A stretch of 10,189 nt of DNA from NCBI GenBank assembly GCA_027622635.1, contig JAQBYK010000033.1, positions 1-10,189 on the forward strand. The letters are read 5' to 3'. Positions 1 through 6,237 of this stretch are shown here, piece after piece; position 1 is the stretch's first letter; every line of letters begins with the position of its first letter. Both the position numbers and the translations under genes were made by a program. The notes below the pieces were generated by a model. The model was not told where the DNA came from. It searched no databases and saw nothing but the letters and a program-made list of their open reading frames with translations. This DNA is from a bacterium (GTDB lineage Bacteria; Patescibacteriota; Gracilibacteria; UBA1369; LOWO2-01-FULL-3).

Positions 1-474
1 AAAGAAACACCAAAAAGATTCGCCAAAAGTTTGGAGAAACTTTTCGGGGGCTACAAAAAAGATACATCCAAACTGCTAACAACCTTTGATGGAGAAAATT
101 ATGACGAAATGATAATCTGTAAGGATATAGACTTTTACTCTAACTGCGAACATCACATTCAGCCATTTTTTGGACAAATATCCATTGGCTACATTCCGGA
201 CAAAAAAATCATAGGAATATCAAAACTACCACGCATAGTAGAGATATTCTCCCGCCGTCTACAAAATCAGGAAAGACTAACAATGCAAATTGCAGATGCA
301 CTTTCAGATCTCCTTAACCCTAAAGGAGTTGGAGTAATAGTTAAAGCCCATCATCTTTGCATGATGGCAAGAGGAGTAGAAAAACAAAATGCAACAATGA
401 CAACATCATCATACAGAGGGCTTTTTAAGAATAACGCCAAAACTCGTAATGAATTCCTAAGATTAACGGAATGA
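1..474 (+). CDS. folE: GTP cyclohydrolase I (FolE), 5'-truncated by window edge
   Basis: FolE converts GTP to 7,8-dihydroneopterin triphosphate plus formate, the first committed step of the pterin branch of folate synthesis; it is a cytosolic zinc enzyme. The frame is open from base 1 and reads a KETPKRFAKSLEKL-like segment typical of the family N-terminal helices, so the true start lies upstream. The TTG at 31 is internal, not a start. About 157 residues are visible against a usual 180-220. Family landmarks: the CEHH zinc motif (Cys codon 145-147, second His 154-156), the QERLT-Q-IADAL segment, and HLCM with the third zinc ligand Cys at 358-360, followed by the RGV..QNA.M.TS stretch. All zinc ligands are present, so this is the classical type IA enzyme. 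Its TGA stop overlaps the pabA ATG by 4 bases (ATGA), indicating translational coupling. Other folate genes may lie upstream, outside the window. Confidence 0.96.
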   Translation, partial: KETPKRFAKSLEKLFGGYKKDTSKLLTTFDGENYDEMIICKDIDFYSNCEHHIQPFFGQISIGYIPDKKIIGISKLPRIVEIFSRRLQNQERLTMQIADALSDLLNPKGVGVIVKAHHLCMMARGVEKQNATMTTSSYRGLFKNNAKTRNEFLRLTE

Positions 475-1031
475 TCCTAATCATAGATAATTATGATTCT
501 TTCACCTACAATCTTTATCAACAGGTGGAGACATTGGGCAAAAAAGCTCAAGTTTTCAAAAACGACGAAATAAGCATTGCCAAAATAACAAGGCTTAAGC
601 CCTCAAAAATAATTATTTCTCCCGGACCGGGAGGACCAAATGATGCAGGCATTGCAATGAAGGTCATTCAAGAGTTTTATCAACAAATTCCTATTCTGGG
701 AGTGTGTTTAGGACATCAATGCATTGGACAGGTTTTTGGTTCAAAGATCATCCGGGCCAAAGAAATTCTCCATGGGAAAACTTCCGAAATTTACCACACA
801 GAGGACAAATTATTTTCAGGAATCAACAATCCGCTAAGTGCGGCAAGGTATCATTCGCTGGTAATTGACCACGTACCAAAAGGTTTCACTTTAACGGCCT
901 GGGATGAGAACAACGAGATAATGGGGATTCATCACAAGAAATATCCGGTTTTTGGTGTTCAATTTCATCCGGAATCCTTTCTAACCAAGGAAGGAAGCAA
1001 AATCATGCATAATTTTCTATATGAAAGCTAA
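471..1031 (+). CDS. pabA: Aminodeoxychorismate synthase component II (glutamine amidotransferase)
   Basis: This is a class I glutamine amidotransferase subunit that hydrolyses glutamine and passes ammonia to PabB for making 4-amino-4-deoxychorismate. Its 186 residues match the usual ~190. It starts with the family signature ILIIDNYDSFTYNL, has the oxyanion-loop SPGPGGP around residues 50-56, the nucleophile Cys79 in GVCLGHQ, and the His166/Glu168 pair in the HPES motif, so the catalytic triad is complete. The sequence alone cannot separate PabA from TrpG, and one protein can serve both roles. The call rests on the neighbours: pabB and pabC follow directly and no trp gene is seen. The start is coupled to folE (4-nt overlap) and the end overlaps pabB by 11 nt. 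No Shine-Dalgarno motif precedes it. Confidence 0.93.
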   Translation: MILIIDNYDSFTYNLYQQVETLGKKAQVFKNDEISIAKITRLKPSKIIISPGPGGPNDAGIAMKVIQEFYQQIPILGVCLGHQCIGQVFGSKIIRAKEILHGKTSEIYHTEDKLFSGINNPLSAARYHSLVIDHVPKGFTLTAWDENNEIMGIHHKKYPVFGVQFHPESFLTKEGSKIMHNFLYES

Positions 1032-2193
1032 TCCAATTTCAACATTTAAGGATCTATCATCAAAGAACAAAAATATTTGCTTCTTGTATTCAGGAAAAGG
1101 AGGAAAAAGCATCCTTGCATATAATCCAAAGGCCAAATACAGCGGATCATCAGTTGAGAAATTTAAAAGCTTCGCGAAAAAGAACAAAAACTGCATATTG
1201 ATAGGCTACATATCATATGATGTAGGCTATAAACTTCACAACGTTAAAAGAACAGCAAAAAACGACCTCAGATTACCTGATATATATTTCTTAGCCTTCG
1301 ATCAGTGGCAAGAGTTTGACACAAATCAAAAAACAAGCATATCTGACTCCCGGGCGTCAGGTAAGGCACATGACAAAAATCTGTCAAACTTCAAGCCCGA
1401 AACCGAAAAGGCAAGCTACAACAAAGCCTACAATAAAATAAAAAAATACATTAAAGAAGGGGACATATATCAAATTAACCTGACCCACAGACTCAAGGCA
1501 AAAAGCACAACACCGGCACGAGAACTATTTCTCAAAGTCATCCAACACAATCCTGTAGATTTCCTGGCCTACATAGAAGGACCGGACTTCGAAATCCTCA
1601 GCGCATCACCGGAACGCTTCATCAAAATTAAAAAAAATCACATTGAAACCTGCCCAATTAAGGGCACAAGATCACGAGGAAAAACACCAAAAGAAGACGA
1701 AAAAATGAAAAAAGAACTTATAGAAAACGTAAAAGAAGCGGCCGAATTAAACATGATAACAGACCTCCTAAGAAATGACCTTGGAAAAGTTTGCAAAATA
1801 GGAAGCGTGAAAGTCCAAGGACACAGGCTGCTACAAAAATGCCCAAGCGTCTGGCACACATATAGCAAAATCACAGGAGACCTTGCCACAGACCCGCTCG
1901 AAGCCCTAATTTCCATGCTTCCCGGCGGCTCAATCACAGGCTGCCCCAAAAAACGAGCCATAGAGATAATAGACGAACTTGAACCCACGACTCGCAGCGT
2001 TTACACCGGAGTAATAGGCTACATCAAACCGGACCAAACATTAGACTTCAACATTGCCATTCGCACCATAATCAAAAAGAAAGAAAACCTTTATTTGCAA
2101 GTAGGCGGCGGCATAGTTTTAGACTCAACAAACAAGGCCGAATATAAGGAAACTCTCGACAAGGCCGCCTCATTTATGAAAATATTATCCTAA
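1021..2193 (+). CDS. pabB: Aminodeoxychorismate synthase component I
   Basis: PabB is the chorismate-binding subunit that uses ammonia from PabA to make 4-amino-4-deoxychorismate. Its 390 residues comprise an N-terminal region with GYISYDVGY (~62-70) and a C-terminal chorismate-binding domain (~130-388). Visible family motifs are EGDIYQINLTHRL, SASPERF, NMITDLLRNDLG, LPGGSITGCPKKRA, and GGGIV..S....EY near the C-terminus. The diagnostic motif is PIKGT at residues 212-216: the Lys214 position carries the nucleophilic lysine of aminodeoxychorismate synthases, where anthranilate synthases (TrpE) have PIAGT. This separates it from TrpE. The ATG sits 11 bases inside pabA, and the TAA overlaps the pabC ATG by one base, so expression is probably coupled throughout. 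The N-terminal domain is shorter than in E. coli PabB. Confidence 0.95.
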   Translation: MKANPISTFKDLSSKNKNICFLYSGKGGKSILAYNPKAKYSGSSVEKFKSFAKKNKNCILIGYISYDVGYKLHNVKRTAKNDLRLPDIYFLAFDQWQEFDTNQKTSISDSRASGKAHDKNLSNFKPETEKASYNKAYNKIKKYIKEGDIYQINLTHRLKAKSTTPARELFLKVIQHNPVDFLAYIEGPDFEILSASPERFIKIKKNHIETCPIKGTRSRGKTPKEDEKMKKELIENVKEAAELNMITDLLRNDLGKVCKIGSVKVQGHRLLQKCPSVWHTYSKITGDLATDPLEALISMLPGGSITGCPKKRAIEIIDELEPTTRSVYTGVIGYIKPDQTLDFNIAIRTIIKKKENLYLQVGGGIVLDSTNKAEYKETLDKAASFMKILS

Positions 2194-2948
2194 TGAATAT
2201 AATCCTCCAAAATAATAAGTTCGTTAAAGATGCAAAAGTATCCGCATTAGGAAGCATAGGCAGGGGATATGGCGTTTTCGAAACCCTCAGGACACACAAC
2301 AAAGTTCCACAACAAGCCAAGGAACACATAAACAGACTTTTTCATTCAGCCAAACAAATCGATCTCAAACCCAAATACAGCAAAACCCGGATAAATCAAC
2401 AACTAAACAAGATAATCAACAAATCCCCACACAAAGATCAACGCATAAAAATAATGGCACTTGAAAAAGACCTAATCATAATTTCCGTACCACTCAAAAT
2501 AGACAAAAAAATCTACAAAGGAGTAAGCTGCAAAAGCATAGAATGCACAAGAAGCCTCCCTGAAGTAAAATCTATTTCATATCTATCATCCTATCTAAGC
2601 CACGAGCGCGCAGCAAAGGAAGGATATTTTGACGCCATCCTCATAGACAAGAAAAAGGAAGTATACGAAGGTGCATACAGCAATATATTTTGGTTTGAAG
2701 AAAACACCCTTTGCACTAGAAAAACAGACATTCTACATGGCATAACCAGAGACCAAATCATAAAAAAAAGCCCATTTAAAATAAAAAACAAAACCATCAC
2801 CATAAAAGAACTAAAAAAGAAAAAAGAAGTTTTCCTAACAAACAGCATAAGCGGCATAGTGCCAATCACAAAAATCGATAACAAAAAAATCGGGAATGGA
2901 AAACCTGGAGAAAAAACAAAAAAATTAAGCCTCCTTTTTCCAGTCTAG
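2193..2948 (+). CDS. pabC: Aminodeoxychorismate lyase (class IV PLP enzyme)
   Basis: This PLP-dependent lyase would convert 4-amino-4-deoxychorismate to p-aminobenzoate plus pyruvate. Its 251 residues fit class IV PLP enzymes (branched-chain aminotransferase fold). Seen: GRGYGVFETLR at ~23-33, the PLP Schiff-base lysine candidate Lys126 in PEVKSISYLSSYLS, the YEGAYSNIFW segment with Glu159, a LHGITRD segment, and LTNSISGIVPI near the C-terminus. Fold members also include D-amino-acid and branched-chain aminotransferases. Assignment as PabC rests on its position after pabA and pabB, sharing one base (TAATG) with the pabB stop. The sequence is lysine-rich and divergent. Its last 24 bases overlap the end of the convergent thioredoxin-like gene, so there is no room for a conventional terminator between them. 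Confidence 0.9.
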   Translation: MNIILQNNKFVKDAKVSALGSIGRGYGVFETLRTHNKVPQQAKEHINRLFHSAKQIDLKPKYSKTRINQQLNKIINKSPHKDQRIKIMALEKDLIIISVPLKIDKKIYKGVSCKSIECTRSLPEVKSISYLSSYLSHERAAKEGYFDAILIDKKKEVYEGAYSNIFWFEENTLCTRKTDILHGITRDQIIKKSPFKIKNKTITIKELKKKKEVFLTNSISGIVPITKIDNKKIGNGKPGEKTKKLSLLFPV

Positions 2949-3398
2949 CTTCTCGTATTGCTTGGGACCGGAACACCCATAAACACCTGGTAAGCCATTA
3001 GCAACCGCGGGGAAATTTTTAACAACAGCTTTATCATCCTCATCATAATCCACATAATGCCTAATCGCATTGGGATAATTTTTAAGAACAACTCGCTTTG
3101 CTTCCTTACAAGCCTTGCACCAGGAAGCTCCAACAATCACAATATGACCCGGCTTCGCTTTTTCATTAATCTCTTTTATAGATACAGTAGGCCAATTTGG
3201 ATCTTCACCAACTTTTTCACCACCTTCTCTCGGCTTCTTCTCAGGTATTTTGCAAATACCATCACCACAGTCATCAGCCAAGGCGTAAAGATCCTCTCGA
3301 GTTCCTTTAATTTCCCTGGATTCAGGAGTAGCGTCACTATCACCCTGAGGATGTGAAGTGGGATTACCATGCCTATAGAGTAAGAATCTTTCCTTCAT
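2925..3398 (-). CDS. Thioredoxin-like CxxC protein, function unknown
   Basis: This 157-residue protein has a thioredoxin-like C-terminal half. After a strand-like HIVIVGASW segment comes the redox motif WCKAC (Cys94, Cys97), then a helix and HYVDYDEDD, as in thioredoxin-fold proteins. LPGVYGC at ~136-142 may supply the cis-proline (Pro137) with an extra Cys142. The N-terminal ~70 residues are hydrophilic, rich in Gly, Asp, Pro and charged residues, contain a Cys44/Cys49 pair, and match no family I recognise. There is no signal peptide or membrane segment, so the protein is probably cytoplasmic. The ATG at 3398 is supported by a strong promoter ending 23 bp upstream. It follows dedA in the same direction, but that promoter suggests an independent transcript. 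Its stop lies inside pabC. A general thiol-disulfide role is inference; the substrate is unknown. Confidence 0.8.
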   Translation of the reverse strand: MKERFLLYRHGNPTSHPQGDSDATPESREIKGTREDLYALADDCGDGICKIPEKKPREGGEKVGEDPNWPTVSIKEINEKAKPGHIVIVGASWCKACKEAKRVVLKNYPNAIRHYVDYDEDDKAVVKNFPAVANGLPGVYGCSGPKQYEKLDWKKEA

Positions 3399-3421
3399 GA
3401 AAAATATTTATTTATCCTTTG

Positions 3422-3450
3422 ATTATAGCCTTTTTTCAAGGAGTTTTCAA
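3422..3450 (-). promoter_or_regulatory. Sigma70-type promoter of the thioredoxin-like gene
   Basis: On the minus strand, TTGAAA (3445-3450) lies 17 bp upstream of a perfect TATAAT (3422-3427). The predicted start near 3415 gives a ~17-nt leader before the ATG at 3398. The -35 box overlaps the TGA stop of dedA. The octamer CTTGAAAA occurs twice here, once at the -35 and once in the spacer. Confidence 0.7.
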
Positions 3451-4061
3451 GATCTACGCCACTTCCTAAAAAGAAAAACAATCACCAAACTCAATAAGAT
3501 TGCAAACAAGACATAAAATCCAATTTGATGGGAATACTGCCTAATTAGTTCTTCATTGGCACCGAAAAAATACCCTAACGCAGCCAATACACATACCCAA
3601 ATCCCAGCTCCCAAAGTCGTATAAAACAAGAAAGGCTTAAGTTTCATCCTGGTAAAACCTGCAGGCAAAGAAATCACCTGTCTAACAGCAGGAATCAATC
3701 GACCCAAAAATGTAGAGAGACCACCATATTTCAAGAAATATTTTTCAGATTTTTCCACTTTCTTCTCATTCAACAAAAGATATTTGGCCCATTTTCTTTT
3801 CACCAAGGAGTAAACAACAGGTCGACCCAAGGACATAGCCAGGTAATAATTTATAAGTGCACCAAGCAAACTTCCCAAGGTTCCAAACAATATAACCAGA
3901 TAAACATCCATCTTTCCCTGAGAAGCAAGATATGCGGCAGGTGGAATTATCAACTCAGATGGAAAAGGTACAAAAGAACTCTCAATAGTCATGAGAATAA
4001 AAACTCCCCAATAATGGAAAGTGTCAACTAGTCCGAGAAGATTTTGGATAATATCACCCAA
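3447..4061 (-). CDS. DedA-family inner membrane protein
   Basis: A DedA/SNARE-associated (VTT domain) integral membrane protein of 204 residues, the usual family size. Family members act as phospholipid flippases (undecaprenyl phosphate or phosphatidylethanolamine in characterised bacterial members); which lipid applies here cannot be told. Family features are ESSFVPFPSELIIPPAAYLA at 27-46 with acidic Glu27, and FLGRLIPAVRQVISLPAG at 118-135 with the two conserved arginines Arg121 and Arg127 and the PAG motif. Hydrophobic segments lie at ~16-46, 52-77, ~145-167 and 178-197, with a basic C-terminus (RKWRRS). The start is TTG at 4059-4061: no ATG, GTG or TTG occurs in frame between it and the tRNA, and starting at the next Met (24) would lose the first membrane segment. 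No SD is present. The heptad repeats lie directly upstream, and co-transcription with tRNA-Leu is possible. Confidence 0.88.
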   Translation of the reverse strand: MGDIIQNLLGLVDTFHYWGVFILMTIESSFVPFPSELIIPPAAYLASQGKMDVYLVILFGTLGSLLGALINYYLAMSLGRPVVYSLVKRKWAKYLLLNEKKVEKSEKYFLKYGGLSTFLGRLIPAVRQVISLPAGFTRMKLKPFLFYTTLGAGIWVCVLAALGYFFGANEELIRQYSHQIGFYVLFAILLSLVIVFLFRKWRRS

Positions 4062-4063
4062 AT

Positions 4064-4112
4064 GAAAATTGAAAATTAAAAATTGTAAATTGATAATTGC
4101 AAATTGTAAATT
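4064..4112 (+). repeat. Seven phased 7-bp AT-rich tandem repeats (consensus GNAAATT)
   Basis: Seven consecutive heptamers read GAAAATT, GAAAATT, AAAAATT, GTAAATT, GATAATT, GCAAATT, GTAAATT with no phase slip over 49 bp. The array fills the gap between the tRNA-Leu 3' end and the dedA start. The 7-bp period is incompatible with coding. Short heptameric tandem repeats of this style occur between genes in several bacterial lineages. Their function here is unknown. Confidence 0.85.
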
Positions 4113-4116
4113 TCCA

Positions 4117-4203
4117 TGGTGCCCAGGGCGGGAATCGAACCCGCACTCTATTGCTAGAACTGGATTTTGAATCCAGCGCGTCTACCAATTCCGCCACCTG
4201 GGC
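4117..4203 (-). tRNA. tRNA-Leu (anticodon CAA)
   Basis: The reverse complement folds as a class II tRNA of 87 nt including an encoded CCA (4117-4119). The acceptor stem is GCCCAGG pairing with CCTGGGC, with discriminator A. The D-arm region is the leucine-type GGCGGAATTGGTAGACGC. The anticodon stem is CTGGA/TCCAG with loop TTCAAAA, placing the anticodon CAA at 4167-4169, which reads UUG codons. A long variable arm (TCTA-GCAA-TAGA) is present, and the T arm is GCGGG-TTCGATT-CCCGC. All stems pair perfectly. A 63-codon frame across it is the well-known spurious tRNA-Leu translation and is not a gene. Confidence 0.97.
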
Positions 4204-4205
4204 CG

Positions 4206-4235
4206 GTTGCGAGCCCGCATAAGCGGGGGAGCAAC
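4206..4235. repeat. GC-rich inverted repeat upstream of tRNA-Leu
   Basis: Nested perfect arms GTTGC (4206-4210)/GCAAC (4231-4235) and CCCGC (4214-4218)/GCGGG (4223-4227) surround an ATAA loop, with unpaired 3-nt internal segments between the two stems. It begins two bases from the mature tRNA 5' end and is much more GC-rich than its surroundings. No T-run follows it in either direction, so it is not a normal terminator. It could be a pre-tRNA leader hairpin or a REP-like dispersed element; its copy number is unknown. Confidence 0.6.
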
Positions 4236-4237
4236 AA

Positions 4238-4265
4238 TTAGTCAACTAACGACCGCGATTATACT
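4238..4265. promoter_or_regulatory. Possible bidirectional -10 region between tRNA-Leu and obgE
   Basis: The minus strand carries a perfect TATAAT (4258-4263) placed to transcribe tRNA-Leu with a leader of about 48 nt. The plus strand has TATACT (4260-4265) overlapping it, aimed at obgE. A near-palindrome TTAGTCAACTAA lies at 4238-4249. No good -35 hexamer sits at 16-18 bp for either direction, so this is tentative. Confidence 0.35.
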
Positions 4266-4302
4266 ATTAAATTGTTCTCGCGACTAGCGTTACTACTGAC
4301 CA

Positions 4303-4331
4303 TTGAAAATACTCCATATTTACCCCATACT
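4303..4331 (+). promoter_or_regulatory. Candidate obgE promoter
   Basis: TTGAAA (4303-4308), a 17-bp spacer and CATACT (4326-4331, four of six consensus bases). The predicted start of transcription falls on or next to the A of the obgE ATG at 4338, which would make the transcript leaderless. Based on spacing and hexamers only. Confidence 0.35.
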
Positions 4332-4337
4332 GGCGCT

Positions 4338-5645
4338 ATGTTTTGTGACGAATTAAAATTAACAATGATTGCCGGACAAGGCGGAGACGGCTGCGTAAGC
4401 TTTCGTAGAGAAAAATTTGTACCACGCGGCGGTCCTGATGGGGGAGATGGAGGCAACGGTGGAAACATTTTTATAAGAGCAGATGCAAATATCAACACAC
4501 TCGGACATTTAGCAAATAAGAAGGTGTATAGAGCAAATAAAGGAGGACACGGACTGGGGAAAAAAATGGCAGGTAAAACAGGAGACGATCTGACCTTAAT
4601 AGTTCCAAAAGGAACAATCATTTTCAATAGCGACAAATCTACAATGCTTGCGGACCTAAATAATGAAGGAGACAGCTATATAGTCGCAAAAGGCGGAAAA
4701 GGAGGACTTGGCAACACCAGATTCACAAGCTCAACACACCAAGCACCACGTTTCGCAGAAAAGGGAGAACCCGGAGAAAGCAATGAGATATTAATGGAGT
4801 TGAAATTAGTAGCAGATGTTGGATTTATAGGATTACCATCGGCAGGTAAATCAACACTCATATCGGTTATTTCAAATGCACGTCCCAAAATAGCCGCCTA
4901 CCACTTCACAACTCTCATCCCAAACCTCGGTGTTGTAAACATGGGGCAATTTGGAGGATCAAAAAACGATAGCTTCGTGGCTGCGGATATTCCGGGATTG
5001 ATAAAAGGGGCCAGCAAAGGAAAAGGACTTGGACATCAATTCTTAAAACATATATCTCGTACAAAGCTTCTGGTACATATAATCGACGGATACAGCGAGA
5101 GCCCTGTAAAAAATTATCGTACAATCAATAAGGAACTAAAAGAATTCGATCCAAACCTGGCAAAACTGGAACAAATAATAGTAATTAACAAAATTGACTT
5201 ATTAGACGGAAAAACACTCAAAAAAAGAGTTGCATCAATGAAAAAGATTGCAAAAAAGGCAAAGATATTTTCAATCTCAGGAATCACCAGAGAAGGACTT
5301 AAGCCACTTCTGTTTGAAATATCAAAACAGTTAATCAAACTGAAAAAGGCTAAACCTAAAGCCAAAAAAGAGAAAAAAGAAATTCCTATTTTAAAACCAC
5401 ATCTGGATCAAGTAAAATTCGAAATAGACAAGATTATTAACAAAAAAGATCATAAAATATTCCGCATTTCAGGAAAAAGAATCGAACAATTATTAATAAT
5501 GACAGACACAAGTAATTTAGAGGGACTCGAACGAATTTACCATTTTATGGAAAAAATGGGGATAAAAAAGGCTATTGAGCAAAAGGGAGCAAAATTCGGA
5601 GACATAATCAAAATAGGTGAAAAACATGTAGCATATCGAAAATGA
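4338..5645 (+). CDS. obgE: Obg family GTPase (ribosome assembly)
   Basis: Obg/CgtA is a GTPase associated with the 50S subunit that acts in late large-subunit assembly and stress signalling. From the ATG at 4338 the protein has 435 residues. The N-terminal Obg fold begins FCDELKLTMIAGQGGDGC and has the glycine-rich GGPDGGDGGNGG. The G domain has the P-loop GLPSAGKST at 165-173, switch region FTTLIPNLG, DIPGL at 217-221, NKID at 284-287 and a G5 SISG segment. After a lysine-rich linker, a C-terminal OCT domain (~370-435) has ISGKRIEQL and GDIIKIG. An in-frame TTG at 4272 would add 22 residues that do not resemble the family, so the ATG is preferred; the family normally begins a residue or two before the conserved F-D motif. 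The TGA overlaps the pth start by 4 nt. Confidence 0.95.
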   Translation: MFCDELKLTMIAGQGGDGCVSFRREKFVPRGGPDGGDGGNGGNIFIRADANINTLGHLANKKVYRANKGGHGLGKKMAGKTGDDLTLIVPKGTIIFNSDKSTMLADLNNEGDSYIVAKGGKGGLGNTRFTSSTHQAPRFAEKGEPGESNEILMELKLVADVGFIGLPSAGKSTLISVISNARPKIAAYHFTTLIPNLGVVNMGQFGGSKNDSFVAADIPGLIKGASKGKGLGHQFLKHISRTKLLVHIIDGYSESPVKNYRTINKELKEFDPNLAKLEQIIVINKIDLLDGKTLKKRVASMKKIAKKAKIFSISGITREGLKPLLFEISKQLIKLKKAKPKAKKEKKEIPILKPHLDQVKFEIDKIINKKDHKIFRISGKRIEQLLIMTDTSNLEGLERIYHFMEKMGIKKAIEQKGAKFGDIIKIGEKHVAYRK

Positions 5646-6187
5646 AAATAATTGTCGGTTTAGGAAATATAGGTGAAAAATATCTGAGAAATCGACACAA
5701 CATAGGCTTCTTGGTACTGGACCAGTTCACCGAAGATCTGGAAAAAGAAGGCAAAATTGTAAAATGGAAAGAGGATAGCAAAATGAAAGCACTCACAGCT
5801 AAAGTGGACGACTTCCTATTGGCAAAACCTACAACATTAATGAATCTATCAGGAGAAGCCATCTCCAAAATCCTCAGCTTTTATAAAGAAAAGCCTGAAA
5901 ATCTACTGGTTATCCAGGACGACATAGACCTACCACTAGGCAAAATACGTGTACGCGACAAAGGATCCGCCGGTACACACAATGGCATGAAATCCGTTAT
6001 TCGGGAACTTGGGACACAAGAATTTAAAAGAATTAAAGTTGGTATAGAAAGCAGAGGAGAGTTATCGCCGGAACAACAAGACCTTCACAACTTTGTACTC
6101 TCGGATTTCAACAAGGAGGAATATGAAGACATATATAAAGCAATCAAGGAAAGCGTAATAGAGATACGAAATTTCATTTCTTCTTGA
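5642..6187 (+). CDS. pth: Peptidyl-tRNA hydrolase
   Basis: Pth cleaves the ester bond of peptidyl-tRNAs released by ribosome drop-off, recycling tRNA. Its 181 residues fit the bacterial Pth1 family (~180-195). Key residues line up with the E. coli enzyme: Asn9 in GLGNIGEKY, catalytic His19 in RHNIGF, Asn68 in MNLSG, Asp93 in the QDDIDLPLGK segment, and Asn114 in GSAGTHNGMKS (the usual GGHNG reads GTHNG here). The C-terminal HNFVLSDF segment is typical. The ATG overlaps the obgE stop (ATGA), so it is coupled to obgE. The TGA stop lies inside a candidate -35 box for rplU. Confidence 0.95.
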   Translation: MKIIVGLGNIGEKYLRNRHNIGFLVLDQFTEDLEKEGKIVKWKEDSKMKALTAKVDDFLLAKPTTLMNLSGEAISKILSFYKEKPENLLVIQDDIDLPLGKIRVRDKGSAGTHNGMKSVIRELGTQEFKRIKVGIESRGELSPEQQDLHNFVLSDFNKEEYEDIYKAIKESVIEIRNFISS

Positions 6188-6212
6188 CCAATAAGAGGTA
6201 TTTACGTAAACT
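6184..6212 (+). promoter_or_regulatory. Candidate rplU promoter overlapping pth stop
   Basis: TTGACC (6184-6189, five of six consensus) and TAAACT (6207-6212, four of six) are separated by 17 bp. The predicted start near 6219 gives a ~19-nt leader. The pth TGA lies within the -35 hexamer. Confidence 0.4.
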
Positions 6213-6226
6213 TCGTGAGCGAATTT
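6208..6226 (+). other. Small stem-loop in the rplU leader region
   Basis: AAA (6208-6210) plus TTCG (6212-6215) can pair with CGAA (6220-6223) plus TTT (6224-6226) around a TGAG loop, with C6211 bulged. A 10-bp palindrome TTTACGTAAA (6201-6210) precedes it. The full hairpin would exist only in read-through transcripts from pth, because the candidate rplU start (~6219) falls inside it. L21 leaders with autoregulatory roles are known in other bacteria, but no homology to them is claimed. Confidence 0.25.
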
Positions 6227-6237
6227 AAGCAATAAAA

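Noticed and set aside
31..33. TTG as the start of folE
   Set aside because: The frame is open to base 1 and the upstream residues match the FolE family, so the gene is simply cut by the window edge.
1638..1988. Long antisense frame within pabB, and similar frames opposite obgE, pth, rplU and tyrS
   Set aside because: They are shadows of strongly supported genes and show no recognisable domains.
1021..2193. TrpE (anthranilate synthase) reading of the pabB gene, and TrpG for pabA
   Set aside because: PIKGT rather than PIAGT, the adjacent class IV PLP lyase gene and the folE neighbour all point to the p-aminobenzoate pathway.
2905..2943. Bidirectional terminator between pabC and the thioredoxin-like gene
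   Set aside because: The stem is mostly A/T with a 2-nt bulge and a loop of about 19 nt, too weak to call an intrinsic terminator.
4054..4245. 63-codon minus-strand frame with an AQVAELVDALDSKSS-like translation
   Set aside because: It is the translation of the tRNA-Leu gene and the flanking dyad and heptads, a well-known annotation artefact.
4272..4337. N-terminal extension of ObgE from a TTG codon
   Set aside because: The 22 extra residues do not resemble the Obg N-terminus, whose conserved part begins right after the ATG at 4338.
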